Shown here piece after piece: positions 1-7,797 of a stretch of DNA of 64,000 nucleotides. Numbering within the stretch: position 1 is the first letter of the stretch; the number at the start of each line of letters is the position of its first letter. Position numbers and translations under genes: made by a program. The DNA is from Mycolicibacterium sp. (GTDB taxonomy: Bacteria; Actinomycetota; Actinomycetes; Mycobacteriales; Mycobacteriaceae). The stretch lies in NCBI GenBank assembly GCA_020637165.1, contig JACJWN010000006.1, forward strand, positions 186,001-250,000. The letters run 5' to 3'. The notes below the pieces were generated by a model. It made no database searches. It had not been told where the DNA came from and saw only the letters and a list, made by a program, of their open reading frames with translations.

Positions 1-618
1 AGTCAACCCCCGGGCTGGTACCGATTCGAAGAGAGTGTCGAACTCGCCCAGATGTGCTGGGAGGCAATTGATCCTGGCACCACCAGTGCATTACCAGATG
101 GCAGTGATTTCCTAACCAATGCGATCAATCACCCTACAGGCCAGTTGGCAACATACTGGGTGGACAGAATCGGTCATTTATGGCGGGATGCCGCCGAGGG
201 CTGGAACGGCATCCCACCCGATTTGGCCGGCTATCTCGCGGAGCTGAGTGCGCATGACGACACGCGAAGCGAGGCCGTCAGAACCGTCTTCAGCGCCTAC
301 TTGGCGTTCTTCCACGCCGCAGATAGACAGTGGTGCAAGCAGTTCTTGATGCCGATGCTGGACTGGAGCGACCCACGCATGGCCCGGATAGCTTGGACGG
401 GATACCTGTCACAGGGGCGAGGCAGCGATGAACTCCTGGCAGATGGGTTCCTCGACCTGCTGATAGAGGCACTCGGTCATCGTCACGAGCTTTTTCCCGG
501 GGCCGCAAGCAATCTGACTCTGCTCCTTGCCAAGATTGCGGTCGAAGCTGGTGTCGACCCTGGCACGTGGATCAACACCTTTGTCACGGCCGGCTCAGCC
601 CCCTGCGTGTCAGGGTGA
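1..618 (+). pseudogene. Upstream fragment of a split SIR2-associated DUF4020-type gene
   Basis: The frame is open from base 1, so the gene starts outside the window. The fragment reads as the first part of a DUF4020-like C-terminal region: an 'NHPTGQLATYWVDRI'-type segment, then 'W..QFLMPMLDWSDPRMARIAWTGYL'. Native coding ends at about 591. The next 27 bases and the stop at 616-618 belong to an inserted IS. Removing 592-5159 joins this frame exactly to 5160-5624 and gives a continuous 'FVTATDLVEW' segment. DUF4020 is usually found at the C-terminus of SIR2-family proteins, some of them defence-related. The SIR2 part would lie upstream and is not visible. Family assignment is from remembered pattern, moderate certainty. 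Confidence 0.6.
587..591. repeat. Left copy of 5-bp direct repeat CGGCC (target duplication)
   Basis: CGGCC occurs here and at 5155-5159. Collapsing the two copies restores one reading frame across the split DUF4020-type gene, which supports this as the target-site duplication of the IS3-family insertion. Confidence 0.55.
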
Positions 619-632
619 GTTGAGTCCAGTGG
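608..632 (+). repeat. Left terminal inverted repeat of the IS3-family element
   Basis: It begins TGTCAGGGTG and contains TTGAGTCCAG. The reverse complement of 5126-5149 begins TGTCAAGGTG and contains TTGAGTCCAG, with one indel and a few mismatches. The TG...CA termini are typical of IS3-family elements. Confidence 0.6.
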
Positions 633-719
633 TTCATAGCAACCCGCCTGCAGGGCGAGATACGGATCAACGCAACGATGACGATTTCCAGCCTGGCTTC
701 AGCCGGGGAAAATGGGCAG

Positions 720-1054
720 ATGGGTTCACCACGTCCCCGTTCGGAAGGGCCGCAGCGGCGGCGTACGTTCAGTCCGGCTGAGAAGCTGGCGCATCTGGCG
801 GCCTACGAGCAGGCCTGCGAGACCAACGGGGGTGGGGCCTATCTGCGCGGTGAGGGCCTGTATTCCTCGCTGATCAGCGAGTGGCGCAAGCAACGCGACG
901 CCGGGGTGCTCGAGGGCAAGCCGGCCGGGGCCAAGGTCGGCAAGCTGACCGCCGAGCAGGCCGAGATCGCCCGCCTCAAGCGGGAGAACGCCCGGTTGAA
1001 TAAGCGGTTGACCAGCACCGAGGCCGCTTTGGAGATCATGGGAAAAGCACACGC
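720..1054 (+). pseudogene. IS3 transposase orfA, 5' part
   Basis: This encodes the N-terminal helix-turn-helix part of an IS3-family OrfA ('RRRTFSPAEKLAHL...', then 'SLISEWRKQRDAGVL'), followed by the leucine-rich 'EIARLKRENARLNKRL' helix. ATG 720 is chosen because the conserved part begins just after it; ATG 678 in the same frame is an alternative. The frame is broken at 1054, after 'EIMGKAHA', by the recombinase unit. Joining it to 4053-4112 adds 'LLESLSESAE', the usual end of this OrfA type, and a stop that overlaps the orfB start. Confidence 0.7.
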
Positions 1055-1055
1055 T

Positions 1056-1068
1056 TATGTCGGTGATC
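1056..1068 (+). repeat. Left inverted repeat of the recombinase unit
   Basis: TATGTCGGTGATC matches the reverse complement of 4035-4047 (TATGCAGGTGATC) at 11 of 13 positions and lies at the inferred left end of the unit. Confidence 0.45.
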
Positions 1069-1072
1069 GCTG

Positions 1073-2920
1073 TCAAGTGCGAGGCCGGTCGAGTCTGGTG
1101 AGCAGTTCGAGGTAGACGGTTTTGCGGCGGGGTTCGTCGCGTTCGGTGGCGTTGGCGAGCTGGTTGGCCAGGATCTGGCGGTGGTCCTCGGTGGTGGCGA
1201 AGTGGGTGCAGGTTTCGCAGATGGTTTCGTAGCGGCAGTCCAGAGCGGCGGGGCGGGTGCAGTGTCCGTTGCCGAGCAGCCTGGTGGTTTCGCCGCGTAG
1301 TCGTCGCATGTTTGGGCCCTCGGCTTCGGCGGGCAGGCTGGGGTTGCTTTCCGCGTAGAGGTTTTCGACTTGTGTTGTGACGGAGAAGTATTCGTCGGCG
1401 ACGGTGCGGTCGGAGATTCGGGCATAGGTCATCGTCATTGACATCGAAGTGTGTCCGAGCAGGGCGGCGATGGCTTCCAGGCTCATGCCGTTGTTGATGG
1501 CTTGGGTGGCCAGGGTGTGGCGCAGTTGGTGTGGGGTGACGTGGCCGATTCCGGCGGTGCGTGCGGCGGACTGGACGGCGTTGTCGACGCGGCGGCCGGG
1601 GATCGGCCGTCCGCGGTCGGTGAACATCAAGGTGCTGCCGGGCTGGGCGGGGTGGGCCGTGAGCCAGTGCGTGAGGAGTTCGTCGACCCGGGGGTGGAGT
1701 GGGATGTAGCGGTCGGTGTGGAGTTTGCCGACCGGGGTGCGTAGCCACCGAGCCGAGCCAATATCGGTGATAGCGTCGCGGGTCAGGCCGAGGAATTCTC
1801 CTTTGCGCAGGCCGGTGCGGGCGAGCACCTCCACGGCGAGGCGGTCGAATTCATCGGGCAGGGTGCGGGCGGCGCGTAGCAGGGCGGAGGCGTCGGCGTC
1901 GCAGAGGAACCGTGGGAGCGGTCGGTCGCGGATGGGCATGTCGCCGGCGAAGACGGGGTTGCGGGTGGGGGCGTCGGAATAGTCCCATTCGATGATGCGG
2001 TCGAAGAAGCTGCGCAGATGCCCCAGACGCATGCCGATGGTCGTTTTAGCAGGGCCGGGATTGCTGCGGTAGCCGACCCGGCTGGTCAGGAAGGTTTTGA
2101 ACCCTTCGATGTGGGTGCGGCTGATCTCGGCGACTGCCGCGATGTCGGGGTGGTGATCGATGAGGTAGACAGCCAGGTGGCGCAGGGTGGTGTCGATCAG
2201 TGCGACGCTGCCCGGTCGCATGCTGATCGTGACCTGGGTCAGATAGCGGCGCATCGTGGCGACCAGGCGTGGGGCGCGGGCGGCCAGCTCGTCCCAGTGC
2301 GCTGTGCGACTCGACGGTGACAGCCTGCCCGGCGGGGCATCTGGGAGTACACCCAGCCCGGCCAGGGTGGCTTTGAGCCCGTGTAGCGGAGTGGACCACG
2401 ACAGCGGAATCCTGCCGTCTGGGCGGGTGTGGGCAGTGGTGAGCTCGGCGACGGCAGCGCCGAATTGGTTGGGGTCCAGCGCTTCTGGTGATATCCCGGT
2501 AGTGGCGGTGACCTTGGCCAGAACGCCCCACTGGCGGCGTGTCTCGGCGGTGGTGAATCCCAGCGTGGCTGCGGTGCGCTCGAATGTGTCGGCGAAGTTC
2601 GGGTAGACGAGTGTGGCGTGGTGACCCCACGCGCTGCGACAGGACCGCACGTAGTGGGCTTCAGCGGGCCGCGCGGTGGCCAGCAGCAGGTAGGCGATCA
2701 GACCCCGGATCCCAAGGGAGGCAGAAAGACGCTGCGCGACTGGGGCGGAGGCCCATCCGGTCAGGTCGGTGAACTCCCTGATGTAGGCGCCGACGATGCT
2801 GTTCCTGTTCTTGCGCGCGATCTGCGAGCCGCCGGCCGCGATGAACCCCGCGGCGGCAGCTGACTCGCCGGACGGCCCAGCCGTGGTTTGCGGTCCCACG
2901 GTGACGGCGCGGAGACTCAC
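1073..2920 (-). CDS. TnpB-like tyrosine recombinase (615 aa)
   Basis: This is the second gene of the Tn554-like pair. It has a tyrosine-recombinase catalytic half with 'TGLRKGEFLGL' (first catalytic Arg), 'HQLRHTLAT' (His-x-x-Arg) and 'LLGHTSMSMTMTYARI' (His and nucleophilic Tyr). A cysteine-rich tail follows ('DCRYETICETCTHF'), as in TnpB proteins. The length is close to Tn554 TnpB. Translation starts with GTG at 2920, overlapping the stop of the upstream recombinase gene (GTGA), so the two are translationally coupled. It probably acts with its partner in DNA strand exchange at the unit's ends. Confidence 0.8.
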   Translation of the reverse strand: MSLRAVTVGPQTTAGPSGESAAAAGFIAAGGSQIARKNRNSIVGAYIREFTDLTGWASAPVAQRLSASLGIRGLIAYLLLATARPAEAHYVRSCRSAWGHHATLVYPNFADTFERTAATLGFTTAETRRQWGVLAKVTATTGISPEALDPNQFGAAVAELTTAHTRPDGRIPLSWSTPLHGLKATLAGLGVLPDAPPGRLSPSSRTAHWDELAARAPRLVATMRRYLTQVTISMRPGSVALIDTTLRHLAVYLIDHHPDIAAVAEISRTHIEGFKTFLTSRVGYRSNPGPAKTTIGMRLGHLRSFFDRIIEWDYSDAPTRNPVFAGDMPIRDRPLPRFLCDADASALLRAARTLPDEFDRLAVEVLARTGLRKGEFLGLTRDAITDIGSARWLRTPVGKLHTDRYIPLHPRVDELLTHWLTAHPAQPGSTLMFTDRGRPIPGRRVDNAVQSAARTAGIGHVTPHQLRHTLATQAINNGMSLEAIAALLGHTSMSMTMTYARISDRTVADEYFSVTTQVENLYAESNPSLPAEAEGPNMRRLRGETTRLLGNGHCTRPAALDCRYETICETCTHFATTEDHRQILANQLANATERDEPRRKTVYLELLTRLDRPRT

Positions 2921-3972
2921 GCCTCACCGCCGCTCGACGTACCGATCAACGACGAATCCAGGGCCGTGACTGCCTGGTGGTACTGGGTCGATAGCCAGGT
3001 GTCAGCCAAATGCAGGTAGATGCGGGTGGAGGCGATGTTGCGGTGCCCGGCCTGGGCTTGCACGGCCTCCAGCGACATGCCCGCCTCCCGCAGACGGGTC
3101 AGGCAGGTGTGGCGCAGCATGTGGCAGGTGACCTGTTCGATGCCGGCGCGGTGACGGGCGCCGCGCAGGATCTCATCGAGACCGGGAGCCGACAGTGGTT
3201 GCCCGCGGCGTGGCCCCTTCAACGTGACGAACACCCGGTCGGTGGATGTTGCGGTACCGTCGCGCTCCTCGTCGAGATAGCGGGCCAAGGCGGTGAAGAA
3301 TCCGGATGCGACCGGAACGATGCGATGGTGTCCGCCTTTGCCTTCGGTGATGATGACCCTGCGGTCGGCGAGGTTGATATCAGTCAGGCGCAGCCCGAGG
3401 ACCTCGCAACGGCGCAGCCCACCGAGCAACATTGCCAGGACCATCGCCCGGTCGCGGCGGGTACATAGCGCAGCGAGCAGCCGGGCCGCATCGGCGGGGG
3501 TCAGAACCCGAGGCAGGGTGCGGGGAGTTCGGATCAGCGGCGTGGCGCGGCCGCTTCGCTGCCGCGTGGCGGGAAGACGGACGCTCAACCCGGTGGGAAC
3601 CGGACTGGCGCTGACCAGATCACGGGCACACAGGTAGCCGTAGAGCCCCGACAGCGTCGCCAGACGTCGCGCGATAGTGCGCGCAGAGAGCCCCTTCTCG
3701 CCGTCAGCAAGGCGGACCACGTTGTCACCGCGCACCGGAAGTCGCTGGGCGGCAATGAAGTCCAGCACGTCGTTCCTGGTCACCTCGACGGGATCCTTGC
3801 CGACGACCGTGAAGAAGACCTTCAGGTCATAGCCGGCAGCCAGCACCGAGTTCGGGCGGCAGCGGGCAGCGACGAACCGCAGATAATCGTCGAGCAAATC
3901 GTGGCCGAGTCGAACCTCGACACCGGTGTCTCCCAGCGGTCGTCGCGACAGGCACGGCATGAATACAGACAT
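2917..3972 (-). CDS. TnpA-like tyrosine recombinase (351 aa)
   Basis: This is the first gene of the Tn554-like pair. It has an N-terminal SAM-like core-binding domain ('LLDDYLRFVAARCRPNS', then 'TRNDVLDFIAAQR'). The catalytic domain has 'LLGGLRRCEVLGL' (Arg), 'GKGGHHRIVP' (Lys), 'HMLRHTCLT' (His/Arg) and 'AGHRNIASTRIYLH' (His and nucleophilic Tyr), so all catalytic residues are present. It sits about 80 bp inside the right end of the unit, in the expected promoter-proximal place. Gene overlap with the 615 aa partner indicates a functional pair. Confidence 0.8.
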   Translation of the reverse strand: MSVFMPCLSRRPLGDTGVEVRLGHDLLDDYLRFVAARCRPNSVLAAGYDLKVFFTVVGKDPVEVTRNDVLDFIAAQRLPVRGDNVVRLADGEKGLSARTIARRLATLSGLYGYLCARDLVSASPVPTGLSVRLPATRQRSGRATPLIRTPRTLPRVLTPADAARLLAALCTRRDRAMVLAMLLGGLRRCEVLGLRLTDINLADRRVIITEGKGGHHRIVPVASGFFTALARYLDEERDGTATSTDRVFVTLKGPRRGQPLSAPGLDEILRGARHRAGIEQVTCHMLRHTCLTRLREAGMSLEAVQAQAGHRNIASTRIYLHLADTWLSTQYHQAVTALDSSLIGTSSGGEA

Positions 3973-4034
3973 GCAGACAGATCCCTCCAGGTCCCGCCCC
4001 GCTGACCGCGGTCGCCGTCAAATAGTCAGGCCAG

Positions 4035-4047
4035 GATCACCTGCATA
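4035..4047 (-). repeat. Right inverted repeat of the recombinase unit
   Basis: On the minus strand this reads TATGCAGGTGATC and pairs with 1056-1068. It lies five bases inside the inferred right junction. Confidence 0.45.
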
Positions 4048-4052
4048 TCCTT

Positions 4053-4112
4053 GCGCTCTTGGAGAGTCTCTCCGAGAGCGCGGAGCCGCCAAGCACGCCG
4101 AGACGGCGTTGA
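4053..4112 (+). pseudogene. IS3 transposase orfA, 3' part
   Basis: In the frame that continues 720-1054 this segment reads 'ALLESLSESAEPPSTPRRR' and stops with TGA at 4110-4112. The TGA overlaps the ATG of orfB (4112-4114) as TGATG, the normal orfA/orfB overlap of IS3-family elements. It has no start of its own and is separated from its 5' part by the recombinase unit. Confidence 0.65.
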
Positions 4113-5122
4113 TGGACGCCTGGGAGGCGTTGCGGGCACAGGGGATTCCCACCCGGGCGGCGGCGGAGTTGACCGGCATGAACCGCTCGACGGCGTTGCG
4201 TCGTTCAGCACGCAAGCCCAGTGAACGCACCGCGGCGGTGACGGTGCCGGTCAACAAGCTCACCGCCGCCGAGTGCGCCCGGGTTCTCGATGAGCTCAAC
4301 AGCGCCCGCTTCGTTGACTGCGCGCCGCTGCAGGTGTGGGCCACGCTGCTCGATGAGGGCACCTACCTGTGTTCGGTCTCGACGATGTATCGCATCCTGA
4401 CGGCGAACAAGCAGGTCAAGGAGCGTCGCCGGCTGGCCCGGCACCGCAAGGCGGTCTGCCCGGAGCTGGTGGCCACCGCCCCGCGGCAGGTGTACTCCTG
4501 GGACATCACCAAACTGGCCGGCCCGGCCAAGGGGATCTACTACGACGCCTACGTGATGATCGACATCTTCTCGCGCTACATCGTCGGGGTGCACGTGAAC
4601 GCCCGCGAGTGCGGGGTGCTGGCCACCGAGATGATGGAGCAGATCTTCGGCACCTACGGCATCCCGCACGTCGTGCACGCCGACCGGGGAACCTCGATGA
4701 CCAGCAACAGCGTCGCCGGGCTACTTGCCGAACTGGGGGTGACCCGCTCGCATTCACGGCCCAAGGTCTCCAACGACAACCCCTACAGCGAGTCCTGGTT
4801 CAAGACCCTCAAGTACGCCCCGGCCTTCCCGGAACGCTTCGCATCCATCCACCACGCACGGGACTTCATGGACGAATTCGTCGCCTGGTACAACCACGAG
4901 CACCGCCACAGCGGCATCGGCCTGCACACCCCCGCCGACGTCTTCTACGGCCTGGCCACCGAGAAGGACACCCAGCGCCGCGCCGTGCTCGCCGAGGCCC
5001 GAGCACGCCACCGGCACCGCTTCAGCGCCGATGCCGCACCCAAGATCATCGACCTACCCGAGACCGCCGCGATCAACCCGCCAAAACCGGCAGAACCGGA
5101 GAACAAGACGACAGCCGCCTAA
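4112..5122 (+). CDS. IS3-family transposase OrfB (DDE integrase core, 336 aa)
   Basis: The product starts 'MDAWEALRAQGIPTRAAAEL'. It has an HTH_21-like region, then an rve integrase core with the DDE acids in 'VYSWDITKL', 'VHADRGTSM' and 'NPYSESWFKTLK'. It ends with the 'YNHEHRHSGIGLHTPADVFYG' segment typical of IS3 OrfB. It is intact. In IS3 elements the active transposase is usually an OrfA-OrfB fusion made by a -1 frameshift, which cannot happen here while orfA is split. The 3' end is 27 bp before the right inverted-repeat terminus. Confidence 0.88.
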   Translation: MDAWEALRAQGIPTRAAAELTGMNRSTALRRSARKPSERTAAVTVPVNKLTAAECARVLDELNSARFVDCAPLQVWATLLDEGTYLCSVSTMYRILTANKQVKERRRLARHRKAVCPELVATAPRQVYSWDITKLAGPAKGIYYDAYVMIDIFSRYIVGVHVNARECGVLATEMMEQIFGTYGIPHVVHADRGTSMTSNSVAGLLAELGVTRSHSRPKVSNDNPYSESWFKTLKYAPAFPERFASIHHARDFMDEFVAWYNHEHRHSGIGLHTPADVFYGLATEKDTQRRAVLAEARARHRHRFSADAAPKIIDLPETAAINPPKPAEPENKTTAA

Positions 5123-5125
5123 CAC

Positions 5126-5149
5126 CCGCTGGACTCAAACACCTTGACA
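5126..5149 (-). repeat. Right terminal inverted repeat of the IS3-family element
   Basis: The reverse complement begins TGTCAAGGTG and contains TTGAGTCCAG, pairing with the left repeat at 608-632. Confidence 0.6.
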
Positions 5150-5154
5150 AATTC

Positions 5155-5159
5155 CGGCC
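5155..5159. repeat. Right copy of 5-bp direct repeat CGGCC
   Basis: This is the same five bases as 587-591. Joining base 591 to base 5160 gives an uninterrupted frame in the DUF4020-type gene. Confidence 0.55.
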
Positions 5160-5624
5160 ACGGACCTCGTCGAATGGGCCCAGGACGTCGGCCATGAACT
5201 CAGAGCGCTCGACCCGGCTGTGTCCGACGCCCAATGGGATCGCTGGATACAGCGCTACCTGACTGACCGCGTTGGCAGCATTCCCAAAGCCCTGACACCC
5301 GAGGAGGTATCCGCCACAGCATTGTGGGTTCCGTATCTATCAGACTCGATGGGTGCCGCCATCGACCTGCTTCTTCAAGTGCCATCGGCTGGATTGGATG
5401 CGCACACCTTGTTCCTGCACGAACTTCGAGACGAGCGGATCGAATGTGAGCCGGAAAGCCTTGCTCGGTTGGTCGGATCCCTCCTCAAGGCAACGACGGG
5501 TCAGTTTCACGCCTCTCTCGACGTGCAGCGCGTTTATCGGAAGTTCAGGGATTGCGGCGTCTCACCCGATGTTCTGCACGAAATTGCCGAAGCAGCCTTG
5601 GCATTGGGATTTTCGGTGCAGTGA
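5160..5624 (+). pseudogene. Downstream fragment of the split DUF4020-type gene
   Basis: This is the C-terminal 154 residues of the gene whose first part ends at 591. The frame runs 'TDLVEWAQDVGHELRALDP', then 'WDRWIQRYLTDRVGSIPKAL...EE...W', the W/Y/R-G-P pattern of the DUF4020 C-terminal half, to a stop at 5622-5624. An internal GTG at 5220 could start a short peptide, but the homologous frame begins upstream of it. The SF1 helicase gene follows after 62 bp on the same strand, so the intact gene was probably the first cistron of that operon. Confidence 0.6.
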
Positions 5625-5686
5625 ATGGTCTCGTCGATGAATCGGTATCTGATGTTTCGAACTCGGAAGCAACGCGGGAGTGACAA

Positions 5687-7783
5687 TTGCCAACACTAGC
5701 CATCGATAAGGGCTTCCTGTCGGACCTGGTGAAGCTTGAGAAACCCGTCGCCAAGCGAGTCGCTGAGGTGTTCGACGAGTTCGACGCCGCCACCCACACC
5801 GGGCTGCATTTGGAGAAGATCGCCAACGCCCGCAACCCCCGATTCCGGTCTATCCGCATCGACCAGGCCTGGCGGGGAATCGTGCTCGCCCCGCTCAGCG
5901 GCGACGTGTACACCCTGCTGAAGGTTCTGCACCACGACGACGCCTACGCGTGGGCGCAGCGCAGCAACGTCTCGGTCAACTCGGCCACCGGCGGTATTGA
6001 GATCCGCGACGAAGCCGAACTCGACCGCCAGATTCCCGAGCGGCAAGAAGCGGCGAAAGCCGCGGGCAGCCCGGTCTTCGCCCACATCAAAGACGGTGAG
6101 CTGGCCAAGCTCGGAATCGACGAGAAGGTCCTGGCCTTCGCCCGCACCGTCACCGACCCCGCTCAACTCGACGCCGCGAAATCCTTTCTGCCCGAGACGC
6201 AATGGGATGTGCTCTTCGGCCTGGCCGCCGGATTCACCCCCGAGGAAGTCTGGACCGACCTCGGCGCCCAGATCCTCTCCGAACCCGTGGACACCGAGGA
6301 CATCGACGCGGCCATCCTGCGCAGCAGCGACCGCGTCGTCCTGGTCAGCGGACCCGACGAACTGATGGACGTATTCGCCTACCCGCTGGCGACCTGGCGG
6401 GTATATCTCCACCCGACTCAGCGCGCCGTGGTCGATGTCTCCTACAAGGGCCCAGCCCGCGTGACCGGGGGTCCGGGCACCGGCAAGACGGTCGTCGCGC
6501 TGCACCGGGCAAGCCGATTGGCCAAGCGCGGAGAAGGCAAGGTACTCGTCACGACGTTCACCTCGACGCTGTCCGAGAACCTGCAGTCCGGCCTCGACAT
6601 GCTCATGGACGACGAGGAGGCCGAAAGCCGGATCGAGGTCTCCCACGTCGACCGGGTCGCTCACCGCGTATTCCGGCAGACCCACGGCGCACCGAGCATG
6701 CTCCCCGAGGTCGAAGAGAAGGAACTGTGGGCGGGCTTGGTCGCTGAACTCGGATTGAGCTTCAACCCCGTGTTCCTCGCTGAGGAATGGCGACAGGTGG
6801 TGCTGGCTCGTCAGATCACCACCGCCGACGAATACCTGAAAGCCAAGCGGACCGGACGTGGTCGTCCCCTCGGAGCAGCCCAGCGCGCGCAGGTCTGGCA
6901 GTTGATCTGGGAATTCGAAGACACCCTCACCCAGCAGGGACGGTGGACCTACGAGACCATCCGCCGCGAGGCCACCCGGTTGCTGGAGGAGTCGCCCGAC
7001 AAGCCGTTTCGTCACATCATTATCGACGAGGCCCAAGATCTCAGTCCCGACCAATGGCGTCTGCTGCGCGCCGCAGTGGCCGAAGCGCCCGATGACATCT
7101 TCATCGCCGGCGATACCCACCAACGCATTTATGACAACCGGGTCAGCCTGCGTGAGGTCGGCATCAAGATCGCGGGCCGTTCATCGCGGCTGAACATCAA
7201 TTACCGGACCACCGCAGAGATTCTCGGGTGGAGCCTGGGTCTGTTGCGAGGGGAGCCGATCGACGACATGGAAGGTGGCCTCGATTCCATCGCCGGCTGC
7301 AAGTCCTATGCGCACGGGCCGCCACCCGCCCTGAGTGGGCACAGCAGTCTCGGATCCGAGGCCGAGCACATCGCAGCCGTCATCAATGGCTGGATCGACA
7401 GCGGAATCGCGGCATCGGAGATCGGCCTGGCGGTCCGAGCGAAATGGTTGACGTCCAAGATCGAGGCCGTGCTCAAGCGGTCCGGGATCGACACCATCGA
7501 CCTGGCCAAAGCCTCCGATGACGACGACGCGGTCCGCGTCGGCACCATGCACCGTATGAAGGGTCTGGAGTTCCGCGGTATGTGCGTTGCCGGGGTAAAC
7601 GCCAAACTCGTACCCGCCGTCAACGCCGTCACCCCGGCCGAGGACGACAAGCAGACCCATCAGCAAGACCTGGAGCGCGAACGTTGCTTGCTTTTTGTGG
7701 CCTGCACCCGTGCCCGGGAGGAGCTACTCGTCACCTGGCACGGCGAACCCAGCCCGTTCCTCAACGCACTTGAAAAGAACTGA
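5687..7783 (+). CDS. SF1 (UvrD/Rep-type) helicase with RelE/ParE-like N-terminal domain (698 aa)
   Basis: Residues 1-95 look like a RelE/ParE-type toxin fold ('FLSDLVKLEKPVAKRVAEVF', then 'RIDQAWRGIVLAP...YTLLKVLHHDDAYAWA'). A linker follows, then an SF1A helicase: Q-motif 'LHPTQRAVVD' (241-250), Walker A 'GGPGTGKT' (261-268), Walker B 'IIIDEAQD' (444-451), 'NINYRTT' (503-509), 'VGTMHRMKGLEF' (618-629) and motif VI 'ACTRAREEL'. The start is TTG with GGGAG upstream. It lies between the split DUF4020-type gene and the GmrSD-like gene, 14 bp before the latter, so probably one operon. The defence role is inferred from context. Confidence 0.85.
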   Translation: MPTLAIDKGFLSDLVKLEKPVAKRVAEVFDEFDAATHTGLHLEKIANARNPRFRSIRIDQAWRGIVLAPLSGDVYTLLKVLHHDDAYAWAQRSNVSVNSATGGIEIRDEAELDRQIPERQEAAKAAGSPVFAHIKDGELAKLGIDEKVLAFARTVTDPAQLDAAKSFLPETQWDVLFGLAAGFTPEEVWTDLGAQILSEPVDTEDIDAAILRSSDRVVLVSGPDELMDVFAYPLATWRVYLHPTQRAVVDVSYKGPARVTGGPGTGKTVVALHRASRLAKRGEGKVLVTTFTSTLSENLQSGLDMLMDDEEAESRIEVSHVDRVAHRVFRQTHGAPSMLPEVEEKELWAGLVAELGLSFNPVFLAEEWRQVVLARQITTADEYLKAKRTGRGRPLGAAQRAQVWQLIWEFEDTLTQQGRWTYETIRREATRLLEESPDKPFRHIIIDEAQDLSPDQWRLLRAAVAEAPDDIFIAGDTHQRIYDNRVSLREVGIKIAGRSSRLNINYRTTAEILGWSLGLLRGEPIDDMEGGLDSIAGCKSYAHGPPPALSGHSSLGSEAEHIAAVINGWIDSGIAASEIGLAVRAKWLTSKIEAVLKRSGIDTIDLAKASDDDDAVRVGTMHRMKGLEFRGMCVAGVNAKLVPAVNAVTPAEDDKQTHQQDLERERCLLFVACTRAREELLVTWHGEPSPFLNALEKN

Positions 7784-7797
7784 ACAGGAGATTTTCG

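Larger units (their letters stand above)
1055..4052 (-). mobile_element. Tn554-like unit of two tyrosine recombinases inserted in IS3 orfA
   Basis: The unit is about 3.0 kb and consists of two overlapping tyrosine recombinase genes (351 and 615 aa) on the minus strand. The sizes and order match TnpA (about 361 aa) and TnpB (about 630 aa) of Tn554. No TnpC-like gene is visible. Near-terminal inverted repeats are seen at 1056-1068 and 4035-4047 (TATGnnGGTGATC, two mismatches in 13). A GC dinucleotide is present at both junctions with the IS3 orfA, as expected for tyrosine-recombinase insertion without a long target duplication. Boundaries are inferred from restoring the orfA frame. Confidence 0.65.
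592..5154 (+). mobile_element. IS3-family insertion sequence, itself interrupted
   Basis: This is an IS3-family element with orfA (720 to 1054, resuming 4053 to 4112) and orfB (4112-5122). Imperfect terminal inverted repeats share TGTCA.GGTG and TTGAGTCCAG at 608-632 and 5126-5149. The element sits between CGGCC direct repeats and splits a DUF4020-type gene. Its orfA carries a 3.0-kb recombinase unit (1055-4052), so it cannot make a complete OrfA unless that unit excises. Odd point: the inverted repeats begin 16 bp inside the left direct repeat but only 5 bp inside the right one, so the exact ends are uncertain. Confidence 0.7.

Noticed and set aside
1055-4052. RIT (recombinase-in-trio) element
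   Set aside because: Only two tyrosine recombinases are present and their sizes (351 and 615 aa) fit Tn554 TnpA/TnpB, not the three similar-sized proteins of RIT elements.
608-5149. Target duplication directly at the TGTCA termini of the IS
   Set aside because: The bases next to TGTCA (GCG on the left, AAT on the right) do not match, and joining there does not restore the host frame; the CGGCC model does.
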